Assembly: GCF_018918345.1 (NCBI RefSeq)
Contig: NZ_JAHLQI010000006.1
Coordinates: 1 to 64,000, forward strand
Length of the DNA: 64,000 nucleotides
From: Butyricicoccus intestinisimiae
GTDB taxonomy: Bacteria > Bacillota > Clostridia > Oscillospirales > Butyricicoccaceae
Direction of reading: 5' to 3'
Shown here piece by piece: positions 25,047 to 34,089 of this stretch. The notes beneath the pieces are model-generated. The model searched no databases. It was not told the DNA's origin and was given only the letters and a program-made list of their open reading frames with translations. The position numbers and the translations under genes were made by a program. Each line of letters begins with the position of its first letter. The first letter of the stretch is position 1.

Positions 25047-26303
25047 ATGAAAGTACTGGTAATCGGCAGCGGCGGACGTGAGCATGCTGTCTGCATGACA
25101 CTGGCAAAGAGCCCGAAGGTAGACACCATCTGGTGCGCACCGGGCAACGGCGGCATTGCAGATGTTGCCACGTGCGTAGACATCAAGGCAACCGATATTG
25201 ATGGCGTTGTTGCGTTTTCCAAGGAAAACAAGCCGGATCTCGTTGTTGTCACACCGGATGATCCGCTCGCACTGGGCATGGTAGATGCACTGGAAGCTGT
25301 CGGCATCCGTGCATTTGGCCCGCATAAGAATGCGGCAGTTATCGAAGGCTCGAAGTCCTTTGCCAAGGATTTGATGCAGAAGTACAACATTCCGACCGCA
25401 GGCTATGCTGTATTTGAAAACAGCGCGGACGCGATTGCATATATCAAGGAAAACGGTGCGCCGATTGTCATCAAGGCGGACGGTCTGGCTCTGGGCAAGG
25501 GCGTTACGGTTGCCATGACAGAGGAAGAAGCCATCGCAGCTGTACATGATGCGATTGATGACGGCAAGTTTGGCGGCGCCGGCGCGCGCGTTGTCATTGA
25601 GGAATTCCTGACCGGTCCGGAGGTTTCGGTTTTGGCATTTGTAGACGGCAAGAACCTGTCTACCATGCCGTCTGCGCAGGATCACAAGCGTGCGTATGAC
25701 CATGACGAAGGCCCGAACACCGGCGGCATGGGTGCGTTCTCTCCGTCCCGCTTCTATACCGAGGACATTGCGCAGACCTGCATGGAGACGATTTTCCGCC
25801 CGACTGTCGACGCCATGGCAGCAGAAGGCCGTCCGTTCAGCGGCGTGCTGTATTTTGGTCTGATGCTGACGCCGAAGGGACCGAAGGTTATCGAGTACAA
25901 TGCCCGCTTCGGTGATCCGGAGACACAGGCTGTTCTGTCCCGTCTGGACAGCGATCTGTTTGATATTATGAACGCAGTGATTGACGGCAAGCTGGATGAA
26001 ATGGATATCAAGTGGGCAGATAATGCTGCTTGCTGCGTCGTTATGGCTTCCGGCGGCTATCCGCTTGCTTATGAAAAGGGCAAGGAAATTCATGGTCTCG
26101 ATGCCGTGACAGAATCCGTTGTCTTCCATGCCGGCACCGCCAAGAAGGACGGCAAGATTGTGACCAACGGAGGCCGTGTGCTCGGCGTCACAGCAACCGC
26201 TCCGACGCTGGATGAGGCCATTCAGAAGGCATATGCTGATGTCAAGAAGATTTCGTTTGACAAGGCACATTATCGTCTGGATATTGGCATCAAAAAAGGC
26301 TAA
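25047..26303 (+). CDS. purD: Phosphoribosylamine-glycine ligase
   Basis: PurD ligates glycine to phosphoribosylamine with ATP. The 418-residue ATP-grasp protein shows VLVIGSGGREHA at the N-terminus, IVIKADGLALGKGV, SAQDHKRAYDHDEGPNTGGMGAFSP, and IEYNARFGDPETQ with the metal ligands. The ATG at 25047 follows AAGGAGG; a longer in-frame extension would cover the upstream hairpin. It is the last recognised gene of the purine operon. Confidence 0.96.
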   Translation: MKVLVIGSGGREHAVCMTLAKSPKVDTIWCAPGNGGIADVATCVDIKATDIDGVVAFSKENKPDLVVVTPDDPLALGMVDALEAVGIRAFGPHKNAAVIEGSKSFAKDLMQKYNIPTAGYAVFENSADAIAYIKENGAPIVIKADGLALGKGVTVAMTEEEAIAAVHDAIDDGKFGGAGARVVIEEFLTGPEVSVLAFVDGKNLSTMPSAQDHKRAYDHDEGPNTGGMGAFSPSRFYTEDIAQTCMETIFRPTVDAMAAEGRPFSGVLYFGLMLTPKGPKVIEYNARFGDPETQAVLSRLDSDLFDIMNAVIDGKLDEMDIKWADNAACCVVMASGGYPLAYEKGKEIHGLDAVTESVVFHAGTAKKDGKIVTNGGRVLGVTATAPTLDEAIQKAYADVKKISFDKAHYRLDIGIKKG

Positions 26304-26316
26304 GAGGTAGAGACAG

Positions 26317-26847
26317 ATGGAAGATTTGAAGAAGAAAATTCTCTCCTGCATGGCGGATGTCATCAAACAGAATGGATTCCGCACGGAATTCTTCGAGGCT
26401 GAAAACGGCCAGCAGCCGATGACCCGTGTGGAGCTGAGCCGTTTGGGCAAGGTCAAGCAGGACGTGATTGTGGATATGTGGTTCCCGCCGGCAAAAATGG
26501 CGCGGGAAGAAACTGCACTGTTCCAGATGCATGCGACCATGCTGCAGGTGGATTCGGACGCCGTTTCCCGCAATCTGCCGGAGCTCAAGCGTGCGCTGTT
26601 TATCATCAACAATTTCTGCACGATTGGCCAGTTTGGCCTGTTTGAGCAGGATGGTGTGGTGTATATGCGCCATAACATCGTGGTAAACATGAAGGACGAT
26701 CCGGAGCGCATTATCACGGACATTTGTGATTACTTCTCGCTGATGCTCAGCAGCATCCAGCGCTTTGTCGATGCGATTGCACAGATTGCTGTCGGTGCGG
26801 TCAACATTGAAGTGGCAAAGGAAATGGATTTGATTCCGAATATTTAA
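26317..26847 (+). CDS. Hypothetical protein, possibly YbjN-like
   Basis: The 176-residue protein is soluble, with no signal peptide. Its layout (an amphipathic N-terminal helix, a sheet with VDMWFPP, PELKRALFIINNFCTIGQFGLFEQDGVVYMRHNIVV, and a C-terminal helix) recalls the YbjN/type III secretion chaperone-like fold, but I cannot confirm that. It starts 13 bp after purD and ends at a good terminator, so it is co-transcribed with purine genes. No catalytic motif is visible. Confidence 0.6.
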   Translation: MEDLKKKILSCMADVIKQNGFRTEFFEAENGQQPMTRVELSRLGKVKQDVIVDMWFPPAKMAREETALFQMHATMLQVDSDAVSRNLPELKRALFIINNFCTIGQFGLFEQDGVVYMRHNIVVNMKDDPERIITDICDYFSLMLSSIQRFVDAIAQIAVGAVNIEVAKEMDLIPNI

Positions 26848-26866
26848 TCGGAAACTATCGTATCTT

Positions 26867-26897
26867 AAGAGCGTGGCTTTGTGCCGCGCTCTTTTTT
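26867..26897 (+). terminator. Terminator of the purine operon
   Basis: AAGAGCG and GGC pair with GCC and CGCTCTT, then six T. Confidence 0.88.
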
Positions 26898-26947
26898 CAT
26901 CCATTTGGACAAACTTGGCTCCAATCGGACAAATCTGTGAGATGGTA

Positions 26948-26996
26948 TTGACAGATACCCATAGCGGGTATACAATCAAGGTACCCCTAGGGGGTA
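26948..26996 (+). promoter_or_regulatory. Copper-operon promoter with two CsoR-type operators
   Basis: TTGACA (26948), 17 bp, TACAAT (26971). One inverted repeat ATACCCATAGCGGGTAT fills the spacer (26955-26971), and a second, TACCCCTAGGGGGTA, lies just downstream (26982-26996). TACCC-centre-GGGTA repeats are the form bound by CsoR-family repressors, and csoR is the first gene. Confidence 0.85.
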
Positions 26997-27020
26997 TATA
27001 AGCTCTGTGAGGTAAGACAA

Positions 27021-27323
27021 ATGGAAAACAAAAATTGCTGCTATAAAAAAACAAAACAGCGTTCCGAGGAAGAATACAAAAGCCTCATTCATCGGCTCAA
27101 CCGCATCGAAGGACAGATTCGCGGCATCCGCGGTATGGTGGAGCGAAGCGCCTATTGTCCGGATATTTTGATACAGTCCGCGGCGGTTACAGCGGCGATG
27201 AATGCGTTCAATCGGGAACTGCTGTCCAATCACATCCGAACCTGTGTCGTCAAAGATATTCAGGCGGGAAATGAAGAAGTGATTGACGAGCTGGTAACGA
27301 CTTTGCAGAAGCTCATGAAATAA
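27021..27323 (+). CDS. csoR: CsoR-family copper-sensing repressor
   Basis: The 100-residue all-helical protein has the CsoR copper fingerprint: Cys46 (in AYCPDIL), His71 and Cys75 (in SNHIRTCV), and the family's HRLNRIEGQIRGIRGMV first helix. Cu(I) binding releases it from DNA. It is autoregulated through the two palindromes just upstream and precedes an HMA-domain protein and a copper ATPase. Two extra cysteines sit at residues 6-7. Confidence 0.93.
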   Translation: MENKNCCYKKTKQRSEEEYKSLIHRLNRIEGQIRGIRGMVERSAYCPDILIQSAAVTAAMNAFNRELLSNHIRTCVVKDIQAGNEEVIDELVTTLQKLMK

Positions 27324-27338
27324 AGGAGGTTTATGTTT

Positions 27339-27707
27339 ATGGGAACAATCATTATTGTTGCGATTCTGGTTGTTGTCGCTGTTGTTGCGGCGCGCTCCGG
27401 TATGAAGCACATGAAGGGCGAAGGCGGCTGCTGCGGCGGTGGCGGGGATGCTGTTCCGGAACAGCATAAGACGCTGGAGGGCGCAAAAATCGGTGAAAAA
27501 ACCGTATATATTGAGGGCATGATGTGCGACAACTGCCGCAAGCATGTGGAAAAGCAGCTGGATAAAATCGACGGCGCAGTCGCGCATGCGGATTGGAAAA
27601 AGGGCATTGCCATCGTGTCATATGACCGTGCAGTGAGCGATGATGCGATTCGGCAAGCGCTCGCGTGGACGGACTACAAGGTCACAAGCATTGAGGAGAA
27701 CAAATAA
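27339..27707 (+). CDS. Membrane-anchored HMA (copper-binding) protein
   Basis: The 122-residue protein has an N-terminal membrane helix (about residues 2-18), a short [14 protein letters not shown] cysteine-glycine segment, and a heavy-metal-associated domain from about residue 54 with the GMMCDNC metal motif. The N-terminal part resembles FeoB-associated Cys-rich membrane proteins. It may hand Cu(I) to the ATPase encoded next. I chose the ATG at 27339, nine bases after AAGGAGG; an ATG at 27333 is too close. Confidence 0.83.
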   Translation: MGTIIIVAILVVVAVVAARSGMKHMKGEGGCCGGGGDAVPEQHKTLEGAKIGEKTVYIEGMMCDNCRKHVEKQLDKIDGAVAHADWKKGIAIVSYDRAVSDDAIRQALAWTDYKVTSIEENK

Positions 27708-27708
27708 C

Positions 27709-30219
27709 ATGAAACAGTATACAGTGACCGGCATGAGTTGCGCCGCATGCAGTGCGCGCGTGGAAAAGGCTGTGTCTCAGGTTTCCGGCGTGACCAGCTG
27801 TTCTGTCAGCCTGCTGACCAATTCCATGGGTGTAGAGGGCACGGCATCACCGCAGGAGATTATTCGAGCGGTGACGGATGCGGGTTATGGTGCTTCACTC
27901 AAGGGCGCACAGAGCGGGACATCGCAAGCGTCTATGGATATGGATGCGCTGGCAGACCGCGACACGCCGGTACTCAAGCGCCGGTTGATTGCATCGGTTG
28001 GATTTTTGCTCGTGCTGATGTATTTTTCCATGGGACATATGATGTGGGGCTGGCCGCTGCCCAAGTGGTTTGAAGGCAATCATGTGGCGATGGGCTTGGT
28101 GCAATTGCTGTTGGCAGGCATTGTCATGGTCATCAACCAGAAATTCTTTGTCAGCGGCTTCAAAGGGCTGATTCATCGGGCGCCGAACATGGACACGCTG
28201 GTAGCGCTCGGCTCGATGGCATCGTTTGTGTGGAGCGTGTACGCGCTGTTCATGATGACCCATGCGGTTGTCCAGAGAGACGATGCTGCGGTCATGACGT
28301 ATATGAACGAGTTTTATTTTGAGTCTGCGGCGATGATTCTGACGCTGATTACCGTGGGAAAGATGCTGGAGGCGCGTTCTAAGGGCAAAACCACCAATGC
28401 GCTCAAGGGACTGATGAAGCTCGCACCGAAAACAGCTGTCATCATGAAAGACGGCAAAGAAGTAGAGGTTTCCATTGAGCAGGTTCAAAAAGGCGATATT
28501 TTTGTCGTGCGTCCGGGAGAGACCATTCCGGTTGACGGCGTGGTGCTGTCCGGCAGCAGTGCAGTCAATGAAGCTGCACTGACCGGTGAGAGCATTCCGG
28601 TAGATAAGATCGAAGGCGATTTGGTGTCGGCAGCGACGCTCAATCAGTCCGGCTATTTGCAATGTGAGGCATTGCGTGTTGGCGAGGATACGACGCTGTC
28701 GCAAATCATTCAGATGGTCAGTGACGCGGCGGCGACAAAGGCACCGATTGCAAAAATTGCGGATAAAGTGTCCGGTGTGTTTGTTCCGACGGTTATCACG
28801 ATTGCCGTGATGACCTGCATTGTCTGGCTGCTTGTCGGACAGACCTTCGGTTTTGCATTGGCGCGCGGCATTTCGGTTTTGGTTATCAGTTGTCCGTGTG
28901 CGCTGGGCTTGGCAACGCCGGTTGCCATCATGGTCGGCAACGGCAAGGGTGCAAAAAACGGCATTCTGTTTAAGACCGCTGTTTCGCTCGAAGAAACCGG
29001 AAAGGTTGCCGTTGTTGCGCTGGATAAAACCGGTACCATTACATCCGGACAGCCCAAAGTTACCGATTTGGTTCCGGCAGACGGGTACTCCGAACGCGAT
29101 GTTATGACGCTGGCATATGCTCTGGAAAAAAAGAGCGAACATCCGCTGGCACGTGCGATTGTAGAACGGGCGCAGCACGATGCGGTATCTGCACCGGATG
29201 TGCAGGAATTTCAAGCACTGCCGGGACATGGACTGTCTGCCGCATTGGATGGAGTTCCCCTGCACGGCGGCAGCGGAACATTTATGCAGACTATTTGTGA
29301 GATTCCGGCATCTCTGCAAAAACAGGCGCAGCAGCTCGCAGAGCAGGGAAAAACGCCGCTGTTTTTCAGCAGGGGCAATCAGCTGGTCGGCATTGTCGCA
29401 GTCGCAGATGTCATCAAACCGGACAGCGCACAGGCGGTGCGTGAGCTGCGCAATATGGGAATGCATGTCGTCATGCTGACCGGTGACAACGCACGCACAG
29501 CCAAAGCGATTGGCGCGCAGGCAGGTGTGGATGAAGTTGTTGCCGATGTGCTGCCGGACGGAAAAGAAGCTGTGATTCGACAGCTGCGCAGCCGCGGCAA
29601 GGTGGCAATGGTGGGTGACGGCATCAACGATGCACCGGCGCTTGCGCGTGCGGATATTGGCATTGCGATTGGTGCGGGCGCAGATGTTGCCGTGGATGCG
29701 GCGGATGTTGTGCTTATGAACAGCAGATTGCTTGATGTATCAGCAGCCATTCGCCTGAGCCGCGCAACGCTGCGCAATATTCACGAAAATCTGTTCTGGG
29801 CATTTGCGTATAATGTGTGCGGCATCCCGCTGGCGGCGGGCGTGTTTATCTCGCTGCTGGGCTGGGAGCTCAATCCAATGTTCGGCGCGGCGGCAATGAG
29901 CTTGTCCAGTTTTTGTGTCGTATCCAATGCATTGCGGCTCAATTGGTTAGATATCCGCAATGCTGCGAAAGATAAAAAAATCAAACATACAAGAAAGGAA
30001 CAAAAGACAATGACCAAGACATTGAAAATTGAGGGCATGATGTGCCCGCACTGTGAGGCAACCGTCAAAAAGGCACTGGAGGCCATTGACGGCGTGACCG
30101 AAGCAACCGCAGACCACAACACGGATACCGCAGTGGTTACATTGAGCAAGGACGTTTCCAACGATGTTCTGCGCAAGGCGGTAGAGGATAAGGATTATCC
30201 GGTCAAAGACATTCAGTAA
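27709..30219 (+). CDS. copA: Cu(I)-exporting P1B-type ATPase with fused C-terminal CopZ-like domain
   Basis: The 836-residue protein exports Cu(I). In order: an N-terminal HMA domain with GMSCAAC (Cys11, Cys14), membrane helices from about residue 90, the phosphatase TGES loop, the CPC ion motif at 395-397, the phosphorylated Asp439 in DKTGT, the HP of SEHPLA, and [10 protein letters not shown]. After the last helices a charged linker leads to a second complete HMA domain (residues 768-836, GMMCPHC). That domain looks like a CopZ chaperone joined in frame; an AAAGGA ten bases before ATG 30010 could also start it alone. Confidence 0.95.
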   Translation: MKQYTVTGMSCAACSARVEKAVSQVSGVTSCSVSLLTNSMGVEGTASPQEIIRAVTDAGYGASLKGAQSGTSQASMDMDALADRDTPVLKRRLIASVGFLLVLMYFSMGHMMWGWPLPKWFEGNHVAMGLVQLLLAGIVMVINQKFFVSGFKGLIHRAPNMDTLVALGSMASFVWSVYALFMMTHAVVQRDDAAVMTYMNEFYFESAAMILTLITVGKMLEARSKGKTTNALKGLMKLAPKTAVIMKDGKEVEVSIEQVQKGDIFVVRPGETIPVDGVVLSGSSAVNEAALTGESIPVDKIEGDLVSAATLNQSGYLQCEALRVGEDTTLSQIIQMVSDAAATKAPIAKIADKVSGVFVPTVITIAVMTCIVWLLVGQTFGFALARGISVLVISCPCALGLATPVAIMVGNGKGAKNGILFKTAVSLEETGKVAVVALDKTGTITSGQPKVTDLVPADGYSERDVMTLAYALEKKSEHPLARAIVERAQHDAVSAPDVQEFQALPGHGLSAALDGVPLHGGSGTFMQTICEIPASLQKQAQQLAEQGKTPLFFSRGNQLVGIVAVADVIKPDSAQAVRELRNMGMHVVMLTGDNARTAKAIGAQAGVDEVVADVLPDGKEAVIRQLRSRGKVAMVGDGINDAPALARADIGIAIGAGADVAVDAADVVLMNSRLLDVSAAIRLSRATLRNIHENLFWAFAYNVCGIPLAAGVFISLLGWELNPMFGAAAMSLSSFCVVSNALRLNWLDIRNAAKDKKIKHTRKEQKTMTKTLKIEGMMCPHCEATVKKALEAIDGVTEATADHNTDTAVVTLSKDVSNDVLRKAVEDKDYPVKDIQ

Positions 30220-30228
30220 CAGCAAAAA

Positions 30229-30269
30229 AACAAACGACAGCAGGTGTTCATCACTTGCTGTCGTTTGTT
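30229..30269. terminator. Terminator between convergent genes
   Basis: AACAAACGACAGCA and GTG pair with CAC and TGCTGTCGTTTGTT. The T run is on the minus strand, so it mainly ends the small minus-strand gene, whose last codons it overlaps. Confidence 0.8.
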
Positions 30270-30490
30270 ATCTCTGTATATCCGACAATTTCTCCGGACT
30301 GAACTTCAATGACCTCCGCAAATTCGCGGCCGTCGCGTGTGTGATAATTGGGTCGCCCGTCATCATAAATGACACAGCCGTTTTCCAGCTCCAGCGCCCG
30401 CAAATCTCCGTTAAAAACGCCCTCCAATATTGATTTTTCGGACAATGGACGCAATCCTGTGCGGGCATCTGCGATTTTATATTTTGCCAT
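30251..30490 (-). CDS. Small hypothetical protein
   Basis: I do not recognise this 79-residue soluble protein. It begins MAKYKIADARTGLRPL and has a compact mixed pattern with no cysteines apart from one and no membrane segment. AGGAGGTG stands at good spacing before the ATG at 30490, which supports real translation. It is monocistronic and overlaps its own terminator. Confidence 0.7.
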   Translation of the reverse strand: MAKYKIADARTGLRPLSEKSILEGVFNGDLRALELENGCVIYDDGRPNYHTRDGREFAEVIEVQSGEIVGYTEITNDSK

Positions 30491-30632
30491 GCAAAACACC
30501 TCCTGTCAGATATCTTAGTATAGCATTGAAGCGGTGCGCTGTCCAGAAAAAAGGCGCACGGACATGCGATACAGCATAAGATGGAATGAGGGAACACAGG
30601 GTTCCCGTTTGACCGGCAAGGAGGGGTAAGAG

Positions 30633-31490
30633 ATGGCACAGTTTACCAATCAGGCAACGTTATCATACAATGGCTCAGTGGTCAATTCCAATGTTGCGGT
30701 CGGTGAGATTTTGGAGGCATTGTCCGCACAGAAAACGGCGGTGCGGGAGACATATGTGGCGGGAGATACCATCACGTATGTCATCAGTCTGCGCAATGCC
30801 GGTGCGGCTGCGTGGACGGGACTCACGGTTTCGGACGATCTGGGGGCATATGCATTCGGCACGCCGGCGGAAACCGTATATCCGTTAGAGTATATCGCGC
30901 CTTCCATTCAATATTACAGCAACGGCATTTTACAGGCGAAACCGACAGTCACCGCCGGACCGCCGCTGGTGATTTCCGGCATTTCGGTTCCGGCGGGCGG
31001 AGATGCCGTTCTCATCTATGAGACAAAAACCACACCGTATGCGCCGCCGGGCGTGGAAGCATCCATTACCAACACGGCGACGATTACCGGCGACACCATC
31101 ACACCGGTGACGGCACAGGAAACCGTTGCTGCACAGGTGACACCGATTCTTTCGATTGCCAAGGCTGTGGCACCGGTACCGGTTGCAGAGAATGGACGAT
31201 TGACGTATACGTTTGACATTCAGAACACGGGAAATGCGCCGGTTACGGCAGCGGACGCAGCGATTATTTCCGATGTATTTGCTCCGATTCTCAGAGATTT
31301 GACGGTGACATATAACGGTGCGGCTTGGGCACAGGGCACTGATTACACCTATGATGCGGCGGGAAATTTTGCAACGGTGGCAGGAAAACTGCTCGTCCCT
31401 GCGGCAGCGTACACGCAGGATGCACAGACCGGCGCGTGGATTGTCACGCCGAGCACCAGTACACTGACCGTGTCCGGAACCATCGCATAG
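30633..31490 (+). CDS. DUF11 repeat protein without signal peptide
   Basis: The 285-residue protein has two DUF11-type immunoglobulin-like repeats (about residues 30-165 and 170-285), seen as TYVISLRNAGAAAWTGLTVSDDLG and TYTFDIQNTGNAPVTAADAAIISDV. DUF11 repeats usually belong to cell-surface proteins, but this one has no signal peptide, sorting motif or membrane helix. Similar short proteins starting MAQFTNQA occur in clostridia and their role is unknown; a link to the spore coat is conceivable but unproven. AAGGAGGGG precedes the ATG. Confidence 0.8.
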   Translation: MAQFTNQATLSYNGSVVNSNVAVGEILEALSAQKTAVRETYVAGDTITYVISLRNAGAAAWTGLTVSDDLGAYAFGTPAETVYPLEYIAPSIQYYSNGILQAKPTVTAGPPLVISGISVPAGGDAVLIYETKTTPYAPPGVEASITNTATITGDTITPVTAQETVAAQVTPILSIAKAVAPVPVAENGRLTYTFDIQNTGNAPVTAADAAIISDVFAPILRDLTVTYNGAAWAQGTDYTYDAAGNFATVAGKLLVPAAAYTQDAQTGAWIVTPSTSTLTVSGTIA

Positions 31491-31492
31491 AC

Positions 31493-31524
31493 AAAAAAAG
31501 AAAGCTGTCTCATCGACAGCTTTC
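31493..31524. terminator. Bidirectional terminator
   Basis: GAAAGCTGTC pairs with GACAGCTTTC. Seven T follow on the minus strand, where it ends the AEC transporter gene. Confidence 0.8.
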
Positions 31525-31537
31525 GGTACATATACGA

Positions 31538-32470
31538 TTATACAGCAAACAGTGCACACAGACTCAGCATGACCGGCATCGTGACCGCAGAGAGCAGGGT
31601 GGAAAAAGCAATCAGACGGCTGGAATAGCGGTAGTTGGTGCCGTACAGCTGGGCAAACATGGAGGATGCCACGGCGCACGGTGTCGCAATGCTGATAATC
31701 AAGACATTGGCAATATCGCTGTTCACCCGCAATATCCACATCAATGCGATGGTGATGAGCGGAATGACCAAAAGACGGAGCAGGCAGACCAAATACACCG
31801 AGCGGTCTTTAATGATGTCGAGCAGATTGCTTTGTGCGAGATAGACGCCGAGAACAATCATGGCAAGCGGCGTATTCAAGTTGCCCAAAAAAGTAATCGG
31901 TTCATCCAAAACGGCAGGGAGATTTGTCGATGTCAGGAAAATTGCCAATCCGATGAAAAAGCCAATGGTTCCGGGATTCAACAGGATTTTTTGCCAGCTC
32001 AGACGAACTTTGCCGCGATTGCCCGCGCGCGTCAGCAGCCAGACGCCAAACGTCCAAATGACGATGTTGGTGGCAACGATATTGATGGAACCGATAAATA
32101 CGCCGTCATCTCCGTATAACGCCTGCAATAAGGGCAATGCCATAAAACCATTGTTGGAGAAAATGACGCACATGCGTTTGTCGGCGTAATCTGCGGTATC
32201 TTTGTGAAAGACAAGCGCAGCAATGCCGATGCTGATGCCGAGCAGCACCAGAGAAAGCACAAACGAAATGATGAGTTTGCCGAGCATGGCTCGATCAAAG
32301 GCACGGCAAAAAGAATGGATGATAATGGCGGGAGCAGCGAAATTGATGAGAAGCGCAGACATCTGTCCGGAGCCGGTATCTGTCACGAGCTTATATTTGT
32401 AACAGACTGCACCGACACCGATGAGCAGAAACATGACGGCAATCTGCGTGTATAATGCGGAAATATCCAT
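31538..32470 (-). CDS. AEC family transporter (auxin efflux carrier-like)
   Basis: The 310-residue membrane protein has about ten hydrophobic helices in two halves, with FSNNGFMALPLLQALYG and the C-terminal ATPCAVASSMFAQLYG typical of the AEC family. Members export small carboxylates such as malate or other organic anions. The ATG at 32470 gives the family length; upstream in-frame codons run into the promoter. Substrate is not deducible. It is divergent from thiM. Confidence 0.88.
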   Translation of the reverse strand: MDISALYTQIAVMFLLIGVGAVCYKYKLVTDTGSGQMSALLINFAAPAIIIHSFCRAFDRAMLGKLIISFVLSLVLLGISIGIAALVFHKDTADYADKRMCVIFSNNGFMALPLLQALYGDDGVFIGSINIVATNIVIWTFGVWLLTRAGNRGKVRLSWQKILLNPGTIGFFIGLAIFLTSTNLPAVLDEPITFLGNLNTPLAMIVLGVYLAQSNLLDIIKDRSVYLVCLLRLLVIPLITIALMWILRVNSDIANVLIISIATPCAVASSMFAQLYGTNYRYSSRLIAFSTLLSAVTMPVMLSLCALFAV

Positions 32471-32506
32471 ATGTATAGAAAACCTTTCTGTGAAACGATT
32501 GATTCT

Positions 32507-32535
32507 ATGATACCACTGGGCAGAATCCTTGTCAA
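32507..32535 (-). promoter_or_regulatory. Promoter of the AEC transporter gene
   Basis: Minus strand TTGACA, 17 bp, TATCAT. It is back to back with the thiM promoter. Confidence 0.7.
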
Positions 32536-32540
32536 AGTAT

Positions 32541-32570
32541 TTGACAGACAGTGACAGACAGCGATATACT
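32541..32570 (+). promoter_or_regulatory. thiM promoter containing a tandem 10-bp repeat
   Basis: TTGACA, 18 bp, TATACT. The -35 box and spacer consist of two tandem near-copies of TGACAGACA with a 10-bp period (32541-32560). No TPP riboswitch fits in the 48 nt between this -10 box and the thiM start. Confidence 0.6.
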
Positions 32571-32618
32571 AAGACTTGTTCTATGTTTTCATCATCAAAT
32601 AGAAAAGGAAATTGATAT

Positions 32619-33443
32619 ATGTTTGAAGAAATTTTGCAAAACGTGCGACTGAAAAAGCCGCTGACACACTGCATCACCAATTACATTACCACCAATGACT
32701 GTGCCAATATTGTGCTGGCATGCGGCGCGTCTCCGACGATGGCGGAGGCTGAGCAGGAGGCAGCAGAAATTGCGTCTCAGGCGGATGGCTTAGATATCAA
32801 TATCGGAAATTTAAACAGTCACACCGTTCTCGCCATGCATCGCGCCATTGCGGCGGCCAACCAAGCGGAGATTCCGGTTGTTCTCGATCCGGTCGGCGCA
32901 GGCGCCTCGACGTACCGCATGGAAACGCTGCGCGACTTTTTTGCGCAGTATCGGTTTTCCGTCGTGCGCGGCAACGTGTCGGAGCTGCTTGCCGTCGGCG
33001 GTGCAGCGTCTAACACCAAAGGCGTTGATGCCGGCGCGGCAGATGCGGTGACAGAGGAAAACCTGCAGGAACGTGTAGAATTTTTCAAGCAGCTCAGTGC
33101 CAAGCTCGGTGCAGTTGTGTCTGTGAGCGGCGCCATTGACATCATTGCATCGCCGGAGCGGGCGTACATTTGCCGCAATGGTCATCCGATGATGTCTTGT
33201 GTCACGGGAACCGGCTGCATGCTGTCCGCGCTGACAGCGGCGTATTGCGGCGGCAATCCGGACAACATTCTCGAGGCGGCAGCGGCGGCAACCGCCGCGA
33301 TGGGCGTCGCCGGAGACATTGCGTATCAAAAAACAAAGGAGCAGGGATTGGGAACCGGCTCGTTCCGCGTCTATCTGATGGATGCCATCAGCTTGATGGA
33401 TGCAGAGACATTACAGGGAGGAATGAACGTTGAAATTCGATAA
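32619..33443 (+). CDS. thiM: Hydroxyethylthiazole kinase
   Basis: ThiM phosphorylates salvaged hydroxyethylthiazole. The 274-residue ribokinase-fold protein shows LTHCITNYITTNDCAN, GASPTMAEA, VVLDPVGAGAS, and the VTGTGCMLSALTAA anion hole with the catalytic Cys. Length is normal. It overlaps thiE and opens a three-gene salvage operon, so this organism both makes the thiazole (2.8-6.5 kb) and salvages it. Confidence 0.96.
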   Translation: MFEEILQNVRLKKPLTHCITNYITTNDCANIVLACGASPTMAEAEQEAAEIASQADGLDINIGNLNSHTVLAMHRAIAAANQAEIPVVLDPVGAGASTYRMETLRDFFAQYRFSVVRGNVSELLAVGGAASNTKGVDAGAADAVTEENLQERVEFFKQLSAKLGAVVSVSGAIDIIASPERAYICRNGHPMMSCVTGTGCMLSALTAAYCGGNPDNILEAAAAATAAMGVAGDIAYQKTKEQGLGTGSFRVYLMDAISLMDAETLQGGMNVEIR

Positions 33444-34089
33444 CAGAAAACAGGCAGTCAAAGATGCCATGCTGCTGTATGCAGTGACAGATCGCGCATG
33501 GGTCGGCGCGCGCACCTTGTATGAACAGGTGGAGGAGTGCCTGAAGGGCGGCGCAACCATCGTGCAGATTCGTGAAAAGGGTCTGAATCATGAAGATTTT
33601 GTCGCAGAAGCAAAGGAAATTGTCAAGCTGTGTCACAGATACGGCGTAATGTGCATCATCAACGATGACGTGCAGGCGTGTTTGGAGAGCGGCGCAGACG
33701 GCGTTCATGTCGGTCAGGACGATATGGAGGCGGGAGATGTGCGTGCTTTGCTCGGCGAAGATAAGATCATCGGTGTTTCCGCTCACAATGTCGAAGAAGC
33801 GCTGCTCGCGCAAAAGCGCGGTGCCGATTATCTTGGTGTCGGTGCGGTTCATGCGACGGGCACCAAGTCCGAAGCAAAGCCGCTGACTTGGCAGGACATC
33901 AAGGACATTTGCGACAGCGTGACCATTCCGATTACAGCCATTGGCGGCGTCAAGCTGGATAATATGCTGGAGCTGCGCGGCACCGGTGTAGATGGCGTTG
34001 CCATTGTCTCGGGCATCTTTGCAGCGCCGAACATTGAACAGGCAACGGCACAGCTGCTTGCGCAGGCGCGAAAGCTGGTGGAAGCGTGA
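33430..34089 (+). CDS. thiE: Thiamine phosphate synthase
   Basis: ThiE joins HMP-pyrophosphate and thiazole phosphate. The 219-residue protein has all the family motifs: LYAVTDR, GGATIVQIREK, CIINDDVQACLESGADGVHVGQDD, and ITAIGGV. The start is a TTG at 33430, seven bases behind GGGAGG and inside the end of thiM. Compared with the ThiE-like protein at 2810-3391, this copy is the better candidate for the real synthase. Confidence 0.95.
   Translation: MKFDNRKQAVKDAMLLYAVTDRAWVGARTLYEQVEECLKGGATIVQIREKGLNHEDFVAEAKEIVKLCHRYGVMCIINDDVQACLESGADGVHVGQDDMEAGDVRALLGEDKIIGVSAHNVEEALLAQKRGADYLGVGAVHATGTKSEAKPLTWQDIKDICDSVTIPITAIGGVKLDNMLELRGTGVDGVAIVSGIFAAPNIEQATAQLLAQARKLVEA

Noticed and set aside
22791-26723. 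Open frame of 1310 codons on the minus strand opposite purN-purD
   Set aside because: It runs antisense through five convincing purine genes, has no Shine-Dalgarno site or family motif, and is a shadow created by biased codon use.
27895-29466. Open frame of 523 codons antisense to copA
   Set aside because: It is entirely contained within copA, lacks motifs and has an unnatural His/Arg/Asn-rich composition.
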